A DNA stretch of 64,000 nt from Cellulomonas sp. NTE-D12 (GCF_027923705.1 NZ_AP026442.1:1922001-1986000), one strand, 5' to 3'. Counted from the stretch's first letter, positions 16,176 to 24,822 are shown. Numbers and translations are program-made. The notes: a model not told the origin generated them from the sequence alone.

Positions 16176-17395
16176 TCGGCCCCGGGCCGGCGCACCGGCC
16201 GCTGCGGATCGGCATCGTCTGCCCCTACTCCTTCGACATGCCCGGCGGCGTGCAGTTCCACGTGCGCGACCTCGCCGAAGCGCTGATCGCGGCAGGCCAC
16301 GAGGTCTCGGTGCTGGCGCCGGCGGCGGACGACACCCCCGTGCCGGACTACCTGGTGCCGGCGGGCCGCGCGGTACCGGTCCACTACAACGGTTCCGTCG
16401 CCCGTCTCACGTTCGGCCCCGTGACGGCGGCCCGGGTGCGCCGGTGGCTCGCGGCCGGCCAGTTCGACGTGCTGCACCTGCACGAGCCGGTCACGCCGAG
16501 CCTCGGCATGCTCGCGCTCTGGATCGCCGATGGGCCCGTGGTGGCCACCTTCCACACGGCGATCGTGCGGTCCCGGTCGCTGCAGCTCGCCTACCCGCTT
16601 GTACGGCAGTCGCTGGAGAAGATCTCCGCCCGGATCGCGGTGTCCGAGGACGCGCGACGGACGCTGGTCGAGCACCTCGGCGGCGACGCCGTGGTGATCC
16701 CCAACGGTGTCTACGTCGACCGGTTCGCGCATGCCGCACGGGACGAACGCTGGACCGGTACGCGCGACGCGCCGACGATCGCGTTCCTCGGTCGCCTCGA
16801 CGAGGCCCGCAAGGGCCTGCCCGTGCTGCTCGGGGCCGTCGGTCGCGTGCTCGATGAGGTGCCCGGTGCACGGTTCCTCGTCGCCGGACGCGGTGACACG
16901 GGCGCCGACCAGGCGCAGGAGGTGCTCGGCACGCGCGCCGCGTCCGTCGAGTTCCTGGGCGGCCTGTCCGACGAGGACAAGGCCCGTCTGCTGTCCTCGG
17001 CCGACGTCTACTGCGCACCGCAGACCGGAGGTGAGTCGTTCGGGATCGTCCTCGTCGAGGCCATGAGCGCCGGCGCCGCCGTCGTGGCCAGCGACCTCGG
17101 CGCGTTCGCCCGCGTGCTGGACGACGGCTCGGCCGGCGTCCTGTTCCGCACCGGGGACAGCGTCGACCTCGCCGACACCCTGCTGCGGGTGCTCGGCGAC
17201 GCCGAGCTGCGTCGCACGGTGGCCGACCACGCCCGGCAGGTGGTGCGCCGGTACGACTGGTCGACCGTCAGCGACCAGGTGCTCACGGTCTACGAGATGG
17301 CGGTCGCCGGGCGCGATGCGCCGGTGGGCGAGGACCCGTCGTCGTTGCGCGGCGCGCGGCTGATGGAGCTGCGCCGAGGACGTGAGCCCCGATGA
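16172..17395 (+). CDS. pimA: phosphatidylinositol alpha-mannosyltransferase
   Basis: 407 residues, GT4 family, peripheral membrane GT-B enzyme. It transfers mannose from GDP-mannose to phosphatidylinositol, the first step of PIM synthesis. Landmarks: IGIVCPYSFDMPGGVQFHV at the N-terminus with the glycine-rich loop, HLHEPVTPSLGML, ATFHTAI, PNGVYVDRF, FLGRLDEARKGL, and QTGGESFGIVLVEAMSAGAAV with the catalytic and donor-binding glutamates. The arrangement pgsA-patA-pimA is the classical actinobacterial PIM operon. ATGA overlaps join it to both neighbours. Confidence 0.95.
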   Translation: MIGPGPAHRPLRIGIVCPYSFDMPGGVQFHVRDLAEALIAAGHEVSVLAPAADDTPVPDYLVPAGRAVPVHYNGSVARLTFGPVTAARVRRWLAAGQFDVLHLHEPVTPSLGMLALWIADGPVVATFHTAIVRSRSLQLAYPLVRQSLEKISARIAVSEDARRTLVEHLGGDAVVIPNGVYVDRFAHAARDERWTGTRDAPTIAFLGRLDEARKGLPVLLGAVGRVLDEVPGARFLVAGRGDTGADQAQEVLGTRAASVEFLGGLSDEDKARLLSSADVYCAPQTGGESFGIVLVEAMSAGAAVVASDLGAFARVLDDGSAGVLFRTGDSVDLADTLLRVLGDAELRRTVADHARQVVRRYDWSTVSDQVLTVYEMAVAGRDAPVGEDPSSLRGARLMELRRGREPR

Positions 17396-18045
17396 GCCGG
17401 TTGGAGCTCGCGATCCTGCTGGTCGCCGTCGTGCTGCTGGTGCTCCTGTGGCTGGTCTGGGTGGCCGCGACCCGGCTGGACCGGTTGCACCGGAGGGTCG
17501 GTGCGTCCCGGGCGGTGGTCGACGCCCAGCTGGTGCGCCGTGCGACGGCGGCGGCCGAGCTGGCCACGAGCGGGCTGCTGGACCCCGCCAGCGCGATGAT
17601 CGTCGGCGAGGCAGCCTGGACGTCGCTGAGCTGCGAAGGCCCCGAACCCGCGGCGCTCACCGTCCCGCCGGACCTGCGGCGGCTCCTGGACACCTCGTCG
17701 GACGAACCCGGCTCGGCCGCACGTCCACCGCAGCCCTGCGACCGGGGCCAGGTCGAGAGCGACCTGACCGCGGCGCTCCGCGAGGTGCTGCGCGACCCCG
17801 AGGAGGTGGCGGCGCTCCGCGCCGAGCTGGGCGGCGACGGGCTGCTCGACGACCTCGCGGCGGCCTGGTACCGGGTCCAGCTGGCGCGGCGGTTCCACAA
17901 CGACGCCGTCGCACAGACCCGAGCCGCCCGCCGCGGCGCCCTGGTGCGCCTGCTCCGGCTCGCGGGCACGGCGCCCAACCCCACGACGCTCGAGCTCGAC
18001 GACGCGTGGCCCGAGGGGCTGCCGATGGTGCGCCCGCGCCCCTGA
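17392..18045 (+). CDS. LemA-like single-pass membrane protein
   Basis: 217 residues. One N-terminal transmembrane helix (about 5-27) is followed by a helical domain. Two segments resemble the LemA family: RLHRRVGASRAVVDAQLVRR after the membrane helix, and ARRFHNDAV in the last third (LemA has a similar R-x-x-N-D-A-V). The middle is more divergent than in canonical LemA and includes an acidic/proline insert (about 95-120). The gene starts inside the end of pimA (ATGA) and is the last gene of the PIM operon. The role is unknown; a link to envelope biogenesis is suggested only by context. Confidence 0.55.
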   Translation: MSRLELAILLVAVVLLVLLWLVWVAATRLDRLHRRVGASRAVVDAQLVRRATAAAELATSGLLDPASAMIVGEAAWTSLSCEGPEPAALTVPPDLRRLLDTSSDEPGSAARPPQPCDRGQVESDLTAALREVLRDPEEVAALRAELGGDGLLDDLAAAWYRVQLARRFHNDAVAQTRAARRGALVRLLRLAGTAPNPTTLELDDAWPEGLPMVRPRP

Positions 18046-18047
18046 AC

Positions 18048-18061
18048 GGCCCCGCAGGGCC
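18048..18061 (+). terminator. small hairpin at the end of the PIM operon
   Basis: GGCCC/GGGCC with a 4-base loop just after the stop of the LemA-like gene and before a TACGAT -10-like element (18077-18082) of pdxS. No T-run. Confidence 0.3.
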
Positions 18062-18076
18062 CTCGGAGCACCGGTC

Positions 18077-18082
18077 TACGAT
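18077..18082 (+). promoter_or_regulatory. candidate -10 element for pdxS
   Basis: TACGAT fits TAnnnT; transcription would start near 18090, giving a leader of about 35 nt. No clear -35. Confidence 0.35.
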
Positions 18083-18123
18083 GGGCCGTCCCCCCACCGC
18101 AGAACGGATGAGCGAGGCGCGAC

Positions 18124-19035
18124 GTGAGCACGGAGAAGGAAGTCCAGGACAACGGCGTGATCGGCACCGCGCGCGTCAAGCGCGGCATGGCCGAGATGCT
18201 CAAGGGCGGCGTCATCATGGACGTCGTCACCCCGGAGCAGGCCAAGATCGCCGAGGACGCCGGGGCCGTCGCCGTGATGGCGCTCGAGCGGGTCCCGGCG
18301 GACATCCGGGCCCAGGGCGGCGTCGCGCGGATGAGCGACCCGGACCTGATCGACGGCATCGTCAGCACCGTGTCCATCCCGGTGATGGCCAAGGCCCGCA
18401 TCGGCCACTTCGTCGAGGCACAGGTGCTGCAGAGCCTCGGGGTCGACTACGTCGACGAGTCCGAGGTGCTCACGCCGGCCGACTACTCCCACCACATCGA
18501 CAAGTGGGCGTTCACCGTCCCGTTCGTGTGCGGCGCCACCAACCTCGGCGAGGCGCTGCGGCGCATCAACGAGGGTGCGGCGATGATCCGGTCCAAGGGC
18601 GAGGCCGGCACCGGTGACGTCTCGAACGCCACCACGCACATGCGGACCATCCGGGACGAGATCCGCCGGTTGACCTCCCTGCCGGAGGACGAGCTGTTCC
18701 TCGCGGCGAAGGAGCTCGCGGCCCCGTACGACCTGGTGGTCGAGGTCGCCCGGGCCGGGAAGCTGCCGGTCGTGCTGTTCACGGCGGGTGGCATCGCCAC
18801 CCCCGCGGACGCCGCGATGATGATGCAGCTCGGCGCCGAGGGCGTCTTCGTGGGCTCGGGCATCTTCAAGTCCGGCAACCCCGCCCAGCGCGCTGCGGCG
18901 ATCGTCAAGGCGACCACGTTCTACGACGACCCGGACGTCATCGCGAAGGTCTCGCGTGGTCTCGGCGAGGCGATGGTCGGGATCAACGTCGACGACGTCC
19001 CGGTGCCGCACCGGCTGGCCGAGCGGGGCTGGTGA
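18124..19035 (+). CDS. pdxS: pyridoxal 5'-phosphate synthase lyase subunit
   Basis: 303 residues, full-length TIM-barrel subunit. With the PdxT glutaminase it makes PLP from ribose 5-phosphate, glyceraldehyde 3-phosphate and ammonia. Highly conserved landmarks: KRGMAEMLKGGVIMDVV, ALERVPADIR, MAKARIGHFVEAQ (with the Schiff-base lysine region), DESEVLTPAD, GEAGTGDV, and FTAGGIATPADAAMMMQLG near the phosphate site. Start GTG 18124. The Nudix gene overlaps its 3' end by GTGA. The partner pdxT lies 2 kb downstream, beyond a minus-strand kynureninase gene. Confidence 0.97.
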   Translation: MSTEKEVQDNGVIGTARVKRGMAEMLKGGVIMDVVTPEQAKIAEDAGAVAVMALERVPADIRAQGGVARMSDPDLIDGIVSTVSIPVMAKARIGHFVEAQVLQSLGVDYVDESEVLTPADYSHHIDKWAFTVPFVCGATNLGEALRRINEGAAMIRSKGEAGTGDVSNATTHMRTIRDEIRRLTSLPEDELFLAAKELAAPYDLVVEVARAGKLPVVLFTAGGIATPADAAMMMQLGAEGVFVGSGIFKSGNPAQRAAAIVKATTFYDDPDVIAKVSRGLGEAMVGINVDDVPVPHRLAERGW

Positions 19036-19628
19036 CCACAGGCCGTCCCACCGACGACGCGCCGCGAGGCGACGCCGACGGGGGAGCGGTGTCCGGGCTG
19101 GGACCCGACTGGGTACCCGGCCCGGACGGCCTGCTGTTCCGGCGTGCCGCGCGGGTCATCCTGCTCGACGACCAGGACCGCGTGCTGCTGATGCGCGGCC
19201 ACGATCTCGACCAGCCGGTCCGCAGCTGGTGGTTCACCATCGGTGGGGGCATCGCCGAGGGCGAGGCGTCGCGTGAGGCAGCCGTGCGGGAGCTCGAGGA
19301 GGAGACCGGCATCCGCCTGCACGCGGAGCAGCTGGTCGGGCCGGTGTACACCAGGTCCGCGATCTTCGACTTCTACGCGCAGCACTGCCGGCAGGACGAG
19401 GACCTGTACCTGGCCCGGATCGCCTCCGACGGTCTCGGCGAGCTCACCCGCGACGGCTGGACGCACGTGGAGCTGGACGTCCTCGACGAGGTGCGGTGGT
19501 GGGGGCTGGACGAGCTCCGGGCCGTCGAGATCGAGGTGTTCCCGGTCGGTCTGGTGGACCTCGTCGCCGCGCTGGTACCCGGTTGGGACGGCGTCACCCG
19601 GCACCTGGGCCTCGCCCGAGAGGTGTGA
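19032..19628 (+). CDS. Nudix hydrolase
   Basis: 198 residues. The Nudix box is complete: GGGIAEGEASREAAVRELEE followed by ETGI (G-x5-E-x7-R-E-x-x-E-E-x-G). About 35 disordered residues precede the domain. The substrate is not predictable. The GTG start overlaps the pdxS stop, so it is translated together with pdxS; a role in removing nucleotide or cofactor by-products is possible but speculative. Confidence 0.9.
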   Translation: MTTGRPTDDAPRGDADGGAVSGLGPDWVPGPDGLLFRRAARVILLDDQDRVLLMRGHDLDQPVRSWWFTIGGGIAEGEASREAAVRELEEETGIRLHAEQLVGPVYTRSAIFDFYAQHCRQDEDLYLARIASDGLGELTRDGWTHVELDVLDEVRWWGLDELRAVEIEVFPVGLVDLVAALVPGWDGVTRHLGLAREV

Positions 19629-19638
19629 CCGGCCGGGC

Positions 19639-19669
19639 CGTCCGACGGTGGGGCCGACGCCGTCGGACG
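19639..19669. terminator. bidirectional terminator between Nudix gene and kynU
   Basis: A perfect 10-bp inverted repeat (CGTCCGACGG/CCGTCGGACG) with an 11-base loop lies between two convergent genes. Confidence 0.6.
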
Positions 19670-19688
19670 TGACCTCCGCCCGCAGTCC

Positions 19689-20957
19689 TCAGGTGACCTG
19701 TGCGCGCAGTGCGTACGCCGGGTCGCGGTGCTCTCCGCCGTCGAGCACCGCGCGCAGCGCCCGTGCGGCCGTCAGCATGTCGACGTGCGTCAGGTACGGC
19801 GCCGCGACGCCGAGCCGGACCACGTCCGGCGTGCGGAAGTCGCCGAGCACGCCCCGCGCGGCGAGCGCCCGCACCACCCCGTAGGCCTCCGGGTGCCGGA
19901 CGGACAGCTGCGAGCCGCGCCGCTCGTCCTCGGCGGGGGTGACGAGGTCCAGGGCGGGCACCAGCTCCTCGATCGCCTCTCGCAGGTACCGCGTCAATGA
20001 GAGGGAACGAGTCCGGAGCGCGCCGAGGTCGACGCCCTCGAACACTCCGAGCGCCGCCTCGAGCGCCACCATCGACAGCACGGGCGGTGTCCCGACCCGG
20101 AACCGGCCGATCCCGGGTGCCGGCTCGTAGGTGGGCTCCATGGCGAACGGCCGCGCGTGCCCGTGCCAGCCGGGCAGCACGTTGGCCGCCTCGACCAGGT
20201 GCCGTCGGGCCACGTAGAGGTAGGCGGGCGACCCCGGACCGCCGTTGAGGAACTTGTAGGTGCAGCCAACGGCGAGGTCGACCTGGTGCAGGTCGAGCCC
20301 CACCTCGACGGCCCCGGCCGAGTGGCACAGGTCCCACACCGCGAGGGCACCCGCCTCGTGCGCGGCAGCGGTCACGCCCGCGAGGTCCCACAACCGACCC
20401 GTCCGGTAGTCCACCTGCGAGTACGCGACCGCGCCGACGGGCCGTCCCTCCGCCGCGAGTCGGGCCAGGGCGGTCTCCGCCTCGTCAGGCGGGACGGTGA
20501 CCACCGTCCACCCCACCTGCTCGGCCACCCCGGCCGCCACGTACAGGTCGGTGGGGAACGACCCCGGGTCGGTGAGCAGCACCGGTCGGTCAGGACGCAG
20601 CCGTGCGGCGGCGTGCAGCGCCTGGTGCAGCCGCACGGTCGTCGAGTCGCCGACCACCACCTGACCCGGGGCCGCCCCGACCAGCGGAGCGATGGCGTCG
20701 CCGACCCGCAGCGGGGCGTCCCACCAGCCGTGGTCGTTCCACGAGGCGACGAGGTCGCTGCCCCACTGCACCCGCACGGCATCCTCCAGCGCAGCCGCCA
20801 CCCCTCGCGGCAGGGCGCCGAGCGAGTTGCCGTCGAGGTAGACCAGGCCGGGTGGCAGCTCGAAGCGGTCGCGCAGGTCCGTGCCGGCGTGGCGTCGGTC
20901 GAGCTCGCGCGCGCGGATCTCGAGCCGGTCGGGTGCCTCGTCGTCGGGGGGTGCCAC
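19689..20957 (-). CDS. kynU: kynureninase
   Basis: 422 residues from GTG 20957. Fold-type I PLP enzyme that cleaves kynurenine (or 3-hydroxykynurenine) to (hydroxy)anthranilate and alanine. Landmarks: YLDGNSLGALP near the N-terminus, a WDLCHSAGAVEV segment carrying the PLP-contacting Asp, CTYKFLNGGPGSPAYLYV with the Schiff-base lysine, GWHGHARPF and the RFRVGTPPVLS segment. No tryptophan dioxygenase or kynurenine formamidase gene is in the window. The gene sits between pdxS and pdxT, on the opposite strand, back to back with pdxT. Function is assigned with good confidence; the pathway context is missing here. Confidence 0.9.
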   Translation of the reverse strand: MAPPDDEAPDRLEIRARELDRRHAGTDLRDRFELPPGLVYLDGNSLGALPRGVAAALEDAVRVQWGSDLVASWNDHGWWDAPLRVGDAIAPLVGAAPGQVVVGDSTTVRLHQALHAAARLRPDRPVLLTDPGSFPTDLYVAAGVAEQVGWTVVTVPPDEAETALARLAAEGRPVGAVAYSQVDYRTGRLWDLAGVTAAAHEAGALAVWDLCHSAGAVEVGLDLHQVDLAVGCTYKFLNGGPGSPAYLYVARRHLVEAANVLPGWHGHARPFAMEPTYEPAPGIGRFRVGTPPVLSMVALEAALGVFEGVDLGALRTRSLSLTRYLREAIEELVPALDLVTPAEDERRGSQLSVRHPEAYGVVRALAARGVLGDFRTPDVVRLGVAAPYLTHVDMLTAARALRAVLDGGEHRDPAYALRAQVT

Positions 20958-20989
20958 GGGCGCCAGCCTGCCAGCCCGCGAGACCGACC

Positions 20990-20995
20990 TAGGAT
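20990..20995 (+). promoter_or_regulatory. -10 element for a probably leaderless pdxT message
   Basis: TAGGAT ends 8 nt before the GTG of pdxT and no Shine-Dalgarno sequence lies between, so the transcript should start at or just before the start codon. Confidence 0.5.
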
Positions 20996-21003
20996 CGCTC
21001 CCC

Positions 21004-21606
21004 GTGACCACGACCGTCGGAGTCCTCGCCCTGCAGGGCGACGTGCGCGAGCACGTCGCCGCCCTCACGGCCGTCGGGGCGCGGGGCGTGCCGGTACGCC
21101 GGACGACGGAGCTCGACGCGGTGGACGCCCTGGTGCTGCCGGGGGGCGAGTCCACCACCATCGACAAGCTGCTGCGGGCGTTCGACCTGTTCGGGCCCGT
21201 CCAGCAGCGGCTGCGCGACGGGATGCCCGCCTACGGGTCCTGCGCCGGCATGATCCTCCTGGCCGACCGCGTGCTCGACGGCACCACGGACCAGCAGACG
21301 CTCGGCGGCCTCGACGTCACCGTGCGCCGCAACGCCTTCGGCCGCCAGGTGGACTCGTTCGAGACCGACCTGTCGATCGAGGGGATCGAGGGCGAGCCGG
21401 TGCACGCCGTCTTCATCAGGGCGCCGTGGGTCGAGGAGGTCGGGCCGGCCGCCCGGGTCCTCGGTCGGGTCGAGGGCGGCCATGCCGCCGGTAGGATCGT
21501 CGCGGTGCGCCAGGGCCCGTTGCTCGTCACGTCGTTCCACCCGGAGGTCACCGGGGACACGCGGGTGCACCGACTGTTCGTCGAGATGGTGCGCGGGGAC
21601 CGATGA
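21004..21606 (+). CDS. pdxT: pyridoxal 5'-phosphate synthase glutaminase subunit
   Basis: 200 residues. Class I glutamine amidotransferase that feeds ammonia to PdxS. Landmarks: GVLALQGDVREH at the N-terminus, LPGGESTTIDKLL, the nucleophile elbow YGSCAGMI (Cys), and SFHPEVTGD with catalytic His and Glu. GTG 21004 is the natural family start. Separated from pdxS by the Nudix gene and the opposite-strand kynU. Followed 63 nt later by yebC. Confidence 0.96.
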   Translation: MTTTVGVLALQGDVREHVAALTAVGARGVPVRRTTELDAVDALVLPGGESTTIDKLLRAFDLFGPVQQRLRDGMPAYGSCAGMILLADRVLDGTTDQQTLGGLDVTVRRNAFGRQVDSFETDLSIEGIEGEPVHAVFIRAPWVEEVGPAARVLGRVEGGHAAGRIVAVRQGPLLVTSFHPEVTGDTRVHRLFVEMVRGDR

Positions 21607-21669
21607 GCGGCGGCGGTGCCGCCCGGGCCGCGACCGCCGGCACGCACGAGGACTGAGGGGTAGCAGCAC

Positions 21670-22428
21670 ATGTCGGGTCACTCCAAGTGGGCCACCACCA
21701 AGCACAAGAAGGCCGTCATCGATGCGAAGCGCGGCAAGCTCTTCGCCAAGCTGATCAAGAACATCGAGGTCGCGGCCCGCACCGGTGGCGGTGACCCGGC
21801 GGGCAACCCGACGCTGTTCGACGCGATCCAGAAGGCCAAGAAGACCTCGGTCCCCAACGAGAACATCGACCGCGCGGTGAAGCGGGGCTCGGGCCAGGAG
21901 GCCGGCGGCGCCGACTACCAGACGATCATGTACGAGGGCTACGGGCCCGGCGGCATCGCCGTCCTCGTCGAGTGCCTGACGGACAACCGCAACCGAGCGG
22001 CGTCCGACGTCCGCGTGGCGTTCACCCGCAACGGCGGCACGATGGCCGACCCCGGGTCGGTCTCCTACCTCTTCTCCCGCAAGGGCGTCGTCATCGTGCC
22101 CAAGGAGGGCACCGACGAGGACGCGGTGACCGAGGCCGTGCTCGACGCCGGCGGTGAGGAGATCACCGACAACGGCGACACCTTCGAGGTGCTGAGCGAG
22201 GCCACCGACCTGGTGCCCGTGCGCACCGCGCTGCAGGACGCGGGGATCGAGTACGACTCGGCCGACGTCGTCTTCTACCCGTCGATGCAGGTCGAGGTCG
22301 ACGTCGAGGGTGCCCGCAAGATCCTGCGGCTGATCGACGCCCTCGAGGACTCGGACGACGTGCAGAACGTCTTCACCAACTTCGACGCGCCGGACGAGGT
22401 CATGGCGCAGCTCGAGGACGAGGACTGA
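21670..22428 (+). CDS. yebC: YebC/PmpR family regulatory protein
   Basis: 252 residues, full length. The N-terminus MSGHSKWATTKHKK and the DAKRGKLFAKLIKNIEVAAR stretch are near-invariant in the family; acidic C-terminal tail. Family members bind DNA as regulators, and some have been linked to translation of proline-rich sequences. Here it precedes ruvCAB, the common bacterial order (yebC-ruvC). A GAGGGG ribosome site precedes the ATG. Confidence 0.93.
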   Translation: MSGHSKWATTKHKKAVIDAKRGKLFAKLIKNIEVAARTGGGDPAGNPTLFDAIQKAKKTSVPNENIDRAVKRGSGQEAGGADYQTIMYEGYGPGGIAVLVECLTDNRNRAASDVRVAFTRNGGTMADPGSVSYLFSRKGVVIVPKEGTDEDAVTEAVLDAGGEEITDNGDTFEVLSEATDLVPVRTALQDAGIEYDSADVVFYPSMQVEVDVEGARKILRLIDALEDSDDVQNVFTNFDAPDEVMAQLEDED

Positions 22429-22492
22429 CGCCTCACGGCGCCGCCCGGCACGTCGCGCACCGCGGCTGCCGGGCGCGGTCCATCATCACCAC

Positions 22493-23059
22493 GTGCGCGT
22501 CCTCGGAGTCGACCCCGGCCTGACCCGGTGCGGCATCGGCGTGGTCGACGGGCTCCCGGGACGGCAGCTCCGGCTCGTCGCGGTCGGTGTGGCCCGCTCC
22601 GAGCCGACCGCCGAGGTCGACCAGCGGCTGTGGCGCATCGAGCAGCAGCTCGAGGAGTGGATCGAGGAGCACGGCCCCGACGCGGTGGCCGTCGAGCGCG
22701 TGTTCGCGCAGCACAACGTGCGCACGGTGATGGGGACGGCGCAGGTCGCCGGGATCGCACTGGTCGCAGCAGCCCGCCGCCGCATCCCCGTGGCGCTGCA
22801 CACGCCGAGCGAGGTGAAGGCGGCCGTGACGGGCAGCGGCACCGCGGGGAAGTCGCAGGTGCAGACGATGGTCGCCCGCCTGCTGGACCTGTCGGAGCTG
22901 CCGAAGCCGGCGGACGCCGCCGACGCCCTGGCGCTGGCCATCTGCCACCTGTGGCGCCCAGCCGGTGCGCTGGGCGCCCCGCAACGGGCGCCCGGCGCGC
23001 TGACCCCGGCCCAGCGCGCGTGGGCCGCCGCGGAGCAGGCGTCGCGTCGGCGCGGCTGA
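22493..23059 (+). CDS. ruvC: Holliday junction resolvase RuvC
   Basis: 188 residues from GTG 22493. RNase H-fold endonuclease that cuts Holliday junctions in the RuvABC complex. Catalytic acidic residues are visible in VLGVDPGLTRCG (Asp), AVERVFAQHN (Glu) and DAADALALA (Asp pair). First of ruvC-ruvA-ruvB. The last 25 residues are an Ala/Arg-rich tail typical of actinobacteria. Confidence 0.95.
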   Translation: MRVLGVDPGLTRCGIGVVDGLPGRQLRLVAVGVARSEPTAEVDQRLWRIEQQLEEWIEEHGPDAVAVERVFAQHNVRTVMGTAQVAGIALVAAARRRIPVALHTPSEVKAAVTGSGTAGKSQVQTMVARLLDLSELPKPADAADALALAICHLWRPAGALGAPQRAPGALTPAQRAWAAAEQASRRRG

Positions 23060-23069
23060 CCGTGTCGTT

Positions 23070-23083
23070 CGTACACGTGTTCG
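23070..23083 (+). promoter_or_regulatory. probable LexA (SOS) box upstream of ruvA
   Basis: CGTACACGTGTTCG differs by one base from the symmetrical Gram-positive SOS box CGAACACGTGTTCG (general form CGAAC-N4-GTTCG). It lies 53 nt before ruvA, so ruvAB may be induced by DNA damage separately from ruvC. Confidence 0.6.
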
Positions 23084-23135
23084 CTCCGGTGTGGCAGCAT
23101 GGCGGCCGACGACGACCCGGAGACAGGAGGCCGCG

Positions 23136-23756
23136 GTGATCGCCTCGATCCAGGGCACCGTGCTGGCAGTTCGGCTGGACTCGGCCGTGCTCGTGGTGGG
23201 GGGTGTGGGCCTGCTGGTGCAGGCGACGCCGACGACGCTCGCCGGTCTCCGCGTCGGGAGCGCCGCGACTCTGTCCACGACGCTGGTCGTCCGCGAGGAC
23301 TCCCTGACGCTCTACGGCTTCGCCGACGACGACGAGCGCGACGTCTTCGAGGTCGTCCAGACGGTCAGCGGCGTCGGGCCGCGGCTGGCCCTCGCCATGC
23401 TGGCGGTGCACACCCCGGACGGACTGCGCAGGGCGGTGGCCGACGAGGACCTCGCGGCGCTGCAGCGTGTGCCGGGCATCGGTCGCAAGGGCGCGCAGCG
23501 CATCGTCCTCGAGCTGGGCGACCGCCTGGGTGCCCCCGCGGTGCGCGCGGCCGCGGCCGGCCCGGTACCGGCAGCCGCACCCTCGGACCGCCGCGACCAG
23601 GTGGTCGAGGCGCTCGTCGGTCTCGGCTGGCAGGCGCGGACGGCGCAGGACGCGGTGGCCTCGGTGCTCGACGGCAGCACGGAGCCGATCGCCGCCGAGG
23701 ACGTCGCCGGGGTGCTCCGCGCGGCGCTGCGCACGCTGGGCGGTGCGCGTGGTTGA
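23136..23756 (+). CDS. ruvA: Holliday junction branch migration protein RuvA
   Basis: 206 residues. Tetramer that binds the four-way junction and recruits RuvB. An N-terminal OB-fold (IASIQGTVLAV ... LYGFADDDERDVF) is followed by two helix-hairpin-helix motifs (SGVGPRLALAML and VPGIGRKGAQRI) and the flexible C-terminal domain III. GTG 23136 sits 5 nt after AGGAGG. Its 3' end overlaps ruvB. Confidence 0.96.
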   Translation: MIASIQGTVLAVRLDSAVLVVGGVGLLVQATPTTLAGLRVGSAATLSTTLVVREDSLTLYGFADDDERDVFEVVQTVSGVGPRLALAMLAVHTPDGLRRAVADEDLAALQRVPGIGRKGAQRIVLELGDRLGAPAVRAAAAGPVPAAAPSDRRDQVVEALVGLGWQARTAQDAVASVLDGSTEPIAAEDVAGVLRAALRTLGGARG

Positions 23757-24822
23757 GCCCCCGTACGGCGACGCGCCCGAGGAGACCGTGACGGAACGGT
23801 TCCGGGCCGACTCGCTGGTCCGCTCGGGTGCGGACGACGTCGAGCGGGCCGCGGAGGCGGCTCTGCGCCCTCGGCGGCTGGACGAGTTCGTCGGTCAGCG
23901 CGTCGTCCGCGACCAGCTGTCGCTCGTCCTCCAGGCCGCCACCGCGCGGGGCAAGGCGCCCGACCACGTGCTGCTGTCGGGACCGCCGGGGCTGGGCAAG
24001 ACGACGCTGGCGATGATCATCGCGGCCGAGCTCGGCACGTCGCTGCGCGTCACGAGCGGCCCGGCCATCCAGCATGCGGGCGACCTGGCCGCGGTGCTCT
24101 CCTCCCTGGAGGAGGGGGAGGTCCTCTTCCTCGACGAGATCCACCGCCTCGCCCGGCCGGCCGAGGAGCTGCTGTACGTCGCCATGGAGGACTTCCGGGT
24201 CGACGTGATGGTGGGCAAGGGCGCCGGCGCGAGCGCGATCCCGCTGGCGCTCCCACCGTTCACCGTCGTCGGCGCGACCACCCGCGCGGGGCTTCTCCCG
24301 GCGCCGCTGCGGGACCGCTTCGGCTTCACCGGCCACCTCGACTTCTACGACGCCGCCGAGCTGGAGCAGGTGCTCGTGCGCTCGGCCGGCCTGCTCGGCG
24401 TCCCGCTCGACCGACGGGCCGCCGTGGAGATCGCCTCGCGGTCCCGCGGCACGCCGCGGATCGCCAACCGGCTCCTGAGGCGTGTGCGCGACTGGGCGGA
24501 GGTGCGCGGCGACGGGAAGATCGACCTCCCCGCCGCCCGTGCCGCGCTCGCCGTGTACGAGGTCGACGAGCGCGGCCTCGACCGGCTGGACCGAGCCGTG
24601 CTCAGCGCCCTCTGCACCCGTTTCGGCGGGGGACCGGTGGGCCTGACGACGTTGGCGGTCGCCGTGGGGGAAGAACCCGAGACCGTGGAGACCGTCGCGG
24701 AGCCCTTCCTCGTCCGGGAGGGCCTCGTGGGCCGCACCCCGCGCGGTCGCGTCGCGCTGCCGGCCGCCTGGGAGCACCTCGGTCTGCGGCCGCCGCAGCC
24801 CACGGACACGCTCTTCGCCTGA
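23743..24822 (+). CDS. ruvB: Holliday junction branch migration helicase RuvB
   Basis: 359 residues from GTG 23743 (GTG 23749 equally possible), overlapping ruvA. AAA+ motor of branch migration. Landmarks: LRPRRLDEFVGQ, Walker A GPPGLGKTT, Walker B LFLDEIHR, sensor 1 VGATTRAG, arginine finger region LRDRFGF, sensor 2 GTPRIANRLLRR, and the C-terminal winged helix with GLVGRTPRGRVA. Last gene of ruvCAB; yajC follows after 93 nt with its own promoter. Confidence 0.97.
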   Translation: MRVVEPPYGDAPEETVTERFRADSLVRSGADDVERAAEAALRPRRLDEFVGQRVVRDQLSLVLQAATARGKAPDHVLLSGPPGLGKTTLAMIIAAELGTSLRVTSGPAIQHAGDLAAVLSSLEEGEVLFLDEIHRLARPAEELLYVAMEDFRVDVMVGKGAGASAIPLALPPFTVVGATTRAGLLPAPLRDRFGFTGHLDFYDAAELEQVLVRSAGLLGVPLDRRAAVEIASRSRGTPRIANRLLRRVRDWAEVRGDGKIDLPAARAALAVYEVDERGLDRLDRAVLSALCTRFGGGPVGLTTLAVAVGEEPETVETVAEPFLVREGLVGRTPRGRVALPAAWEHLGLRPPQPTDTLFA

